64,000 nucleotides of DNA from Edolisoma coerulescens (lineage: Eukaryota > Chordata > Aves > Passeriformes > Campephagidae), in assembly GCA_013397115.1 (NCBI GenBank), contig VWZW01000879.1, forward strand, positions 186,390 through 250,389, given 5' to 3'. How positions within the stretch are numbered: position 1 is the stretch's first letter; each line of letters starts with the position of its first letter. The notes under the pieces were generated by a model. It was given only the letters and a program-made list of their open reading frames with translations, searched no databases and was not told the DNA's origin. The position numbers and the translations under genes were made by a program. Below are positions 62,201 through 64,000 of the stretch, piece after piece.

Positions 62201-63983
62201 CTTTCCACAAAAAGCAGTCATACCTCCCCCTCTCCTAGTGTGTTCTTGCTGTCAAATTCCTGCTGTCCAGTCTTATTCAACTTGTTTATCAGCAACCTGG
62301 ATGACAGGATAGGGAGCACCCTAAGCACGTTTGCTGATGATANAGGGTACTGTGCTCAATTCTGGTCTCCACAGCTTAGGAAAGACAAAAACCTACTGGA
62401 GAGGGTCCAGTGGATGGCCACAAAGGTGATGAGGAATCTGGAGCATCTCTCTTATGAGGAGAGACTGCAGGAACTGGGCCTGTTTTGTTTAGAGAAAAGA
62501 AGACTGAGAGGGAACCTCATGAATACATACAAGTATCTCTAAGGCAAGTGCCAAGAGGATGGTGCCAGAGTCTTCCGTGGTGCCCAGAGTCAGGACAGGG
62601 AATAATGGGCATAAACACAAGAAGTTCCACCTTACACTTCTTTAGACTGAGGGTGGCAGAGCACTGGAACAGGCTGCCCAGGGAGGTCATGGGGTCTCCC
62701 TCTCTGGAGACATTCAAAAGCCATCTGGATGGGTTCCTCTGTGATCTGCTCAAGGTGACCCTGCCTTGGCAGCAGGGTTGAACTAGATGATTTCCAGAGG
62801 TCCCTTCCAACCCTACCTGTTCTGTGGTTCTGTGATTCAGTGATTCATCCACCCACAGACTATCCCTCAATCCCCCTCATTTGTACTGTCAGAAGTATTT
62901 CTGAAGCTCTACTGTGAACTTCACTGGGCAATGGATCCAAGTTCAGCACAAACCAGCAAGAAAATGATAGTTCCAGGGACAAGAAGGAGACCAGGCTCTT
63001 TCAGTGAGAGTACTGAGAGAGCCAGCTTGAAGGATATGAAACTAAAATTTCAATTGTACTATGGGAGTGGCTCACAGTCAGGGCTCACTATAGAAGTTCA
63101 AAGGAATCCAGGATGCATGTCTGGCTTACATTTACATTCTCTTCCCTTTTAAGTGTTTATTCCTACTTTTTTTTTGCTCCTCTTCCTCCCATTTTGAAAT
63201 CAACTTTTGATTTCTTGCAAATTGCTCTTTTATACTTTCTTACCCTTTGGTATCTTCCCACGGAAGACAAGGCTGGCAAAGCGTAGCCAAGAGAGGATGC
63301 CAAGTAGCAGCTTACATTGTTTTAACTCTCAGCGATGCAACTCTAGATCACTGTGAGAAAAACCAAGATTCCTGGAAGAGAGCAGGCCTTCTTAGCTACA
63401 GAAACTTGTTCTCACACCTTTGGAAGCTACAGCCACATCCTATTTCTTATGCTTCTTCCCCTAAATACAACATATTCCCTACTTCATGTAATTTAGCTTT
63501 CACAGTTTAATTACTTCCTTCTCCATTTATATCTACAAGGTGCAACTTCTCTCACTATGAGGCAAGTCGACTGTGGTTCGAGAAGTAAAAAAAATCAAGT
63601 TTACAACACTTTAAAAGCTTTTATTACAAGCCACCGTAAAAACAAAGCACCTTCCCCTGACCTGCAATAAAATCAGTTAGAATCACTGGCAAGGGCAAAA
63701 ATTCACAGGAATTGCACAACAGACTTAGGTTCAGGTTTCCAGCACTTTTTGCCCACCTGAATCTGAAAGCTGCACGTGTTCTCCTGAGATTTCTGAACTG
63801 CTCTCATTTGGCGTGAACTCTGGGGATCTGCTTTGCCAAGCAGAGCACATTGCCAAGGGAGACGTCTGGGAGAATTCCAGGCTCTCAGCTTGGGAAGAAT
63901 TTTGTGATGGGAACTGGACAGGAATGAAAGTAGCCGGAAAGCATGGAAGGGGTGGCATCGTGGCTGCTGGGTGAGAAGGTATC
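35068..63983 (-). CDS. TCP10: TCP10, CPAP/CENPJ-like coiled-coil and G-box protein (18 coding exons, 5' partial)
   Basis: Joined exons, 5' to 3' on the - strand: 63983-63757, 61947-61852, 60795-60654, 58895-58787, 57906-56493, 55336-55213, 51555-51390, 49198-48983, 47236-47102, 41276-41118, 40365-40251, 39822-39716, 39442-39296, 38450-38352, 37512-37372, 36682-36598, 36230-36110, 35257-35068. After one leading base they give 3792 nt: 1263 codons and TGA, with every junction in phase. Layout by window residue: N-terminal polar region 1-154; CPAP PN2-3-like segment 155-205; low-complexity acidic/basic region to 662; coiled coil about 664-820; TCP10/TCP10L-like linker to 930; Ser-rich linker to 1050; G-box (TCP10_C) about 1070-1263. 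CPAP is a centriole protein; its G-box binds STIL. TCP10 itself is mainly known as testis-expressed in mouse and human, and its molecular role is inferred. I prefer TCP10 to CENPJ because of the TCP10L-like TTPTGRRTP stretch and the UNC93A neighbour. The start codon lies beyond the window. Confidence 0.92.
35593..35732 (-). repeat. tRNA-Ile-derived SINE with CR1 tail (TguSINE1-like), second copy
   Basis: On the - strand it reads GGTCAGTCAGTTAAGAGC, then ATGGTGCTAATAACACCGAG, i.e. the D-arm and anticodon arm of tRNA-Ile(AAU), and GGTTGTGGGTTTGACCC (B-box region). The CR1-type tail follows (GGACTTGATAATCC, CTCTTCCAAG, TTCTGTGAATCTGTGATG). More complete than the copy at 7584. It lies in the last TCP10 intron, sense to the gene. 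Confidence 0.85.
36110..36230 (-). CDS. TCP10: TCP10 G-box exon (residues 1161-1201)
   Basis: Acceptor TTTCCACAG|AA and donor AAAA|GTAAGT. Reads KHYPDGTQEIMFPDHTVKC then DGLKETFFPDGTVVKVEK. CPAP has KHYPDGRKEITFPDQTVK and SIFPDGTIVRV. Confidence 0.96.
36598..36682 (-). CDS. TCP10: TCP10 G-box exon (residues 1133-1161)
   Basis: Acceptor CCTTCCAG|ATT and donor ATAG|GTATGC. Reads IYYYADAQTTHTAYPDGLEV then LQFPNNQIE. Human CPAP has [20 protein letters not shown]. Confidence 0.96.
37372..37512 (-). CDS. TCP10: TCP10 G-box exon (residues 1086-1132)
   Basis: Acceptor GTTTGAAG|GTA and donor GGGTG|GTGTGT. Reads VEEVLSDGRRILTFQDGTKK, then EISADKRMTTISFTNGDVK and MPDQRV. Human CPAP has FPNGTRKEVSADGK and FFNGDVKQVMPDQRV at this point. 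Phase 0 at both ends. Confidence 0.95.
38352..38450 (-). CDS. TCP10: TCP10 coding exon, start of the G-box (residues 1053-1085)
   Basis: Acceptor ATAATGTAG|CCT and donor GGAAAG|GTGAGA. Reads PPKSILSRKSTLHQERRK then EEEVQEKIEYHDGK. The YHDGK matches CPAP SHPDGK at the first G-box strand. Confidence 0.88.
39296..39442 (-). CDS. TCP10: TCP10 coding exon (residues 1004-1052)
   Basis: Acceptor TTGCCTCAG|GAA and donor GCAAAG|GTTTGA. Reads EEEALKRTEKLVRAQNKVAF and ends TDSSASLDAEAK. Phase 0 at both ends. Confidence 0.85.
39716..39822 (-). CDS. TCP10: TCP10 short Ser-rich coding exon (residues 968-1003)
   Basis: Acceptor TTTTTCTTACAG|GG is strong; the donor GAG|GTATTT is weak. Reads GAPLSISYSSEDTSLSHNHS and ends KNNEETE. 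It has no stand-alone similarity that I recognise, but without it the exons at 40365 and 39442 are out of phase and hit a stop. With it (phase 1 in, 0 out) the frame closes. Confidence 0.8.
40251..40365 (-). CDS. TCP10: TCP10 coding exon (residues 930-968)
   Basis: Acceptor TTTTCTTCAG|GTT and donor AAAAG|GTAAGA. Reads VEHQPSPSGGRYNGRKSPG and ends SSPSCVK(G). Phases 0 in, 1 out. Confidence 0.85.
40489..41000. mobile_element. ~490-bp GC-rich insert flanked by 11-bp direct repeats
   Basis: CAGGTGTCTAA occurs at 40489-40499 and again at 40990-41000. Between the copies is a block of about 490 bases much richer in GC than the surrounding TCP10 intron, with CCCCCACTTCCCCC-like tracts. The repeat looks like a target-site duplication, which would make this a retroposed or captured segment. 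There are no terminal inverted repeats, no poly(A) tail and no CR1 tail, so the class is unknown. It carries overlapping open frames of 137 (+) and 140 (-) codons without recognisable domains. Confidence 0.5.
41118..41276 (-). CDS. TCP10: TCP10 coding exon (residues 877-929)
   Basis: Acceptor ACCTTTTAG|GGC and donor ACAAA|GTAAGT, phase 0 at both ends. Reads GINSSVQKADPLRSVTKERQ, then SIGRSTTPTGRRTPHQGR. TTPTGRRTP matches TCP10L ATPTGRPTP and is a main reason for calling TCP10 rather than CENPJ. Confidence 0.9.
41277..47101. other. TCP10: Long TCP10 intron
   Basis: 5.8 kb. It holds the CR1 fragment at 45448-45655; otherwise there are only short open frames, AT-rich stretches and no recognised exon. 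The flanking exons join in phase 0 with continuous TCP10-like sequence. Confidence 0.65.
45448..45655 (-). mobile_element. CR1 LINE 3' fragment
   Basis: On + it reads ACCATAGAATATTTTAGGTC, then GTCCACCATTAAACCATGTC, CCAAAGTGCCATGTCCACAC and CATTCCAATGCCTGACAACC. This is the reverse complement of a CR1 3' end from a subfamily different from the 8117 and 62261 copies. It is sense to TCP10. Confidence 0.88.
47102..47236 (-). CDS. TCP10: TCP10 coding exon (residues 832-876)
   Basis: Acceptor CTCCACCAG|GTT and donor GAGAT|GTGAGT, phase 0 at both ends. Reads VAEAILRGTASSSKPEES then SISHMGLKTSLQKHFLRD. It parallels the TCP10L stretch around WSSNHLAPPKPMSLK. Confidence 0.88.
48983..49198 (-). CDS. 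TCP10: TCP10 coding exon, leucine-zipper-like coiled coil (residues 760-831)
   Basis: Acceptor TACTGATAG|ATA after a T12 tract and donor CCCCG|GTACTG. Reads ILKQQIAGLQEEFKRTESYW, then KLRDQVELLTRQNTELRDEL, with leucines at heptad spacing, and ends DRKSETP. This is the segment most clearly shared by CPAP, TCP10 and TCP10L (TCP10L: LRSHIDALREQNMELREKL). Confidence 0.95.
51390..51555 (-). CDS. TCP10: TCP10 coding exon, coiled coil (residues 704-759)
   Basis: Acceptor ATGAACAG|A and donor GGAA|GTAAGA. Reads TRLDQLETVRSQELAHPLEY then KEKIAQSKFKGAARVTGEHV and ends KSEEME. It joins in phase 0 to ILKQQIAGL, as CPAP has EEIQTLKQQIADL. Confidence 0.9.
51556..55212. other. TCP10: TCP10 intron with a long but unsupported open frame
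   Basis: 3.7 kb, AT-rich. A 189-codon hydrophobic open frame on the - strand (53755-53186) reads as composition-driven sequence, and no transposon is recognised. There is a TAATAAGTAATATA-like AT repeat near 53040-53080. Confidence 0.6.
55213..55336 (-). CDS. TCP10: TCP10 coding exon (residues 663-704)
   Basis: Acceptor TATCATAG|AT and donor CACAG|GTAAAT. Reads DPHPGETQNILSRGSEVDV then PSLTEVKEEHEETVRFHR. The acidic helix at its end leads into the coiled coil. Phases 1 in, 2 out. Confidence 0.9.
56493..57906 (-). CDS. TCP10: TCP10 large central exon (residues 192-663)
   Basis: A 1414-base exon with acceptor TTTTCCAG|GG and donor ATCAG|GTAAGA. It opens GKPKITPRKVFLKRREGMAR, the counterpart of the CPAP KQPFLKRGEGLARF motif. 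A long polar, disordered-looking region follows, rich in Glu, Lys, Ser and Gln. Near its end HLDLSDGDYASDE matches CPAP LDLSDKDYSSDE, followed by SRSPPRK and a basic patch LRRSKRREHE. It ends KKPFADTS. The open frame continues 218 bases past the donor, but that part reads into non-conserved sequence and is taken as intron. Confidence 0.93.
58787..58895 (-). CDS. TCP10: TCP10 coding exon, PN2-3-like helix (residues 155-191)
   Basis: Acceptor TGCCTAG|G and donor AACAG|GTACTG. Reads RQITPAIVIRQKTSEKF then VGEQLKAENHLIEKQQKEQQ. This parallels the human CPAP stretch from ERPIKAAI through QTFEDYLEEQI, part of its tubulin-binding PN2-3 region. Confidence 0.9.
60654..60795 (-). CDS. TCP10: TCP10 coding exon (residues 108-155)
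   Basis: Acceptor TGCTTAG|AG and donor CCAG|GTGAGA. Reads ESSRLKERSFSETF, AAKEEQREQLKEEISSS and ends TGNIEA(R). Of two possible acceptors, the one at 60796/60797 is chosen because it keeps the frame with the exon at 61947. Glu/Lys-rich and probably helical. Confidence 0.85.
61852..61947 (-). CDS. TCP10: TCP10 coding exon (residues 76-108)
   Basis: Acceptor TTTAAAG|GG and donor AAAG|GTGAAT. Reads ISTEPLLQHTESPTKNLSRQ then DAQEENRKEKK. The phases (1 in, 1 out) fit both neighbours. Not strongly conserved by eye, so the call rests mostly on frame closure. Confidence 0.75.
62261..62847 (+). mobile_element. CR1 LINE with an internal deletion and an N at the joint
   Basis: Reverse transcriptase text LFNLFISNLDDRIGSTLSTF-ADD breaks off at the ambiguous base 62343 and resumes far downstream in the protein with GYCAQFWSPQLRKDKNLLER, VMRNLEHLSYEERLQELGLF, RVAEHWNRLPREVMGSPSLE and the CR1 3' tail ending TTCTGTGATTCAGTGATTCA. 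The middle of the reverse transcriptase domain is missing. It lies in a TCP10 intron, antisense to the gene. Confidence 0.9.
63757..63983 (-). CDS. TCP10: TCP10 first exon in window (internal, residues 1-76)
   Basis: Acceptor TTTCTCCCAG|G next to the right edge of the window and donor TCAG|GTGGGC. The frame reads IPSHPAATMPPLPCF... to QLSDSG. An internal ATG (63957-63959) is in frame and could serve as a start, but the good acceptor before it suggests that at least one more exon lies upstream. Confidence 0.75.
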
Positions 63984-64000
63984 CTGGGAGAAACAGAAAA

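Noticed and set aside
1..64000. CRISPR arrays, operons or other prokaryotic systems
   Set aside because: The window is vertebrate DNA with spliced genes and LINE/SINE/LTR repeats; no regularly spaced repeats were seen.

Overview
The window is vertebrate nuclear DNA, almost certainly from a bird and probably a songbird. It has intron-rich genes with GT-AG junctions and several CR1 LINE copies with the usual tail (TTCCAAC... TTCTGTGATTCTATGA). It also has two tRNA-Ile-headed, CR1-tailed SINEs of the kind described from passerines as TguSINE1, plus two avian-type retroviral LTR remnants. One N (position 62343) marks it as an assembly.

There are two genes, placed tail to tail. UNC93A lies on the + strand at 6376-24734: 8 coding exons whose phases all match, encoding a complete 458-residue multi-spanning membrane protein that aligns end to end with human UNC93A (457 aa). 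TCP10, a relative of the centriole protein CPAP/CENPJ, lies on the - strand at 63983-35068. Eighteen coding exons can be joined with matching phases into one open frame of 1263 residues ending in a stop codon. The first of these exons has an upstream acceptor, so the 5' end of the gene lies beyond the right edge. UNC93A and TCP10 are also neighbours on human 6q27, which supports orthology.

Layout: 1-6190 is intergenic with no recognised gene; 6195-25010 is UNC93A, with a TATA-like element, introns holding a SINE and two CR1s, and two poly(A) signals; 25011-34800 is an intergenic spacer holding an ERVL-type LTR fragment, CR1 tails, two short tandem duplications, a diverged ~120-bp direct repeat and a solo LTR; 34834-64000 is TCP10 with its 3' UTR. 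The TCP10 introns contain a SINE, two CR1s, and a ~490-bp GC-rich insert flanked by a perfect 11-bp direct repeat.

The two genes do not form a pathway. UNC93A is an MFS-like membrane protein expressed in kidney, liver and gut in mammals. TCP10 is a coiled-coil/G-box protein of the CPAP family. The most notable point is that this bird TCP10 keeps the whole CPAP-like layout (tubulin-binding-like segment, coiled coil, complete C-terminal G-box), while the human TCP10/TCP10L proteins are much shorter.
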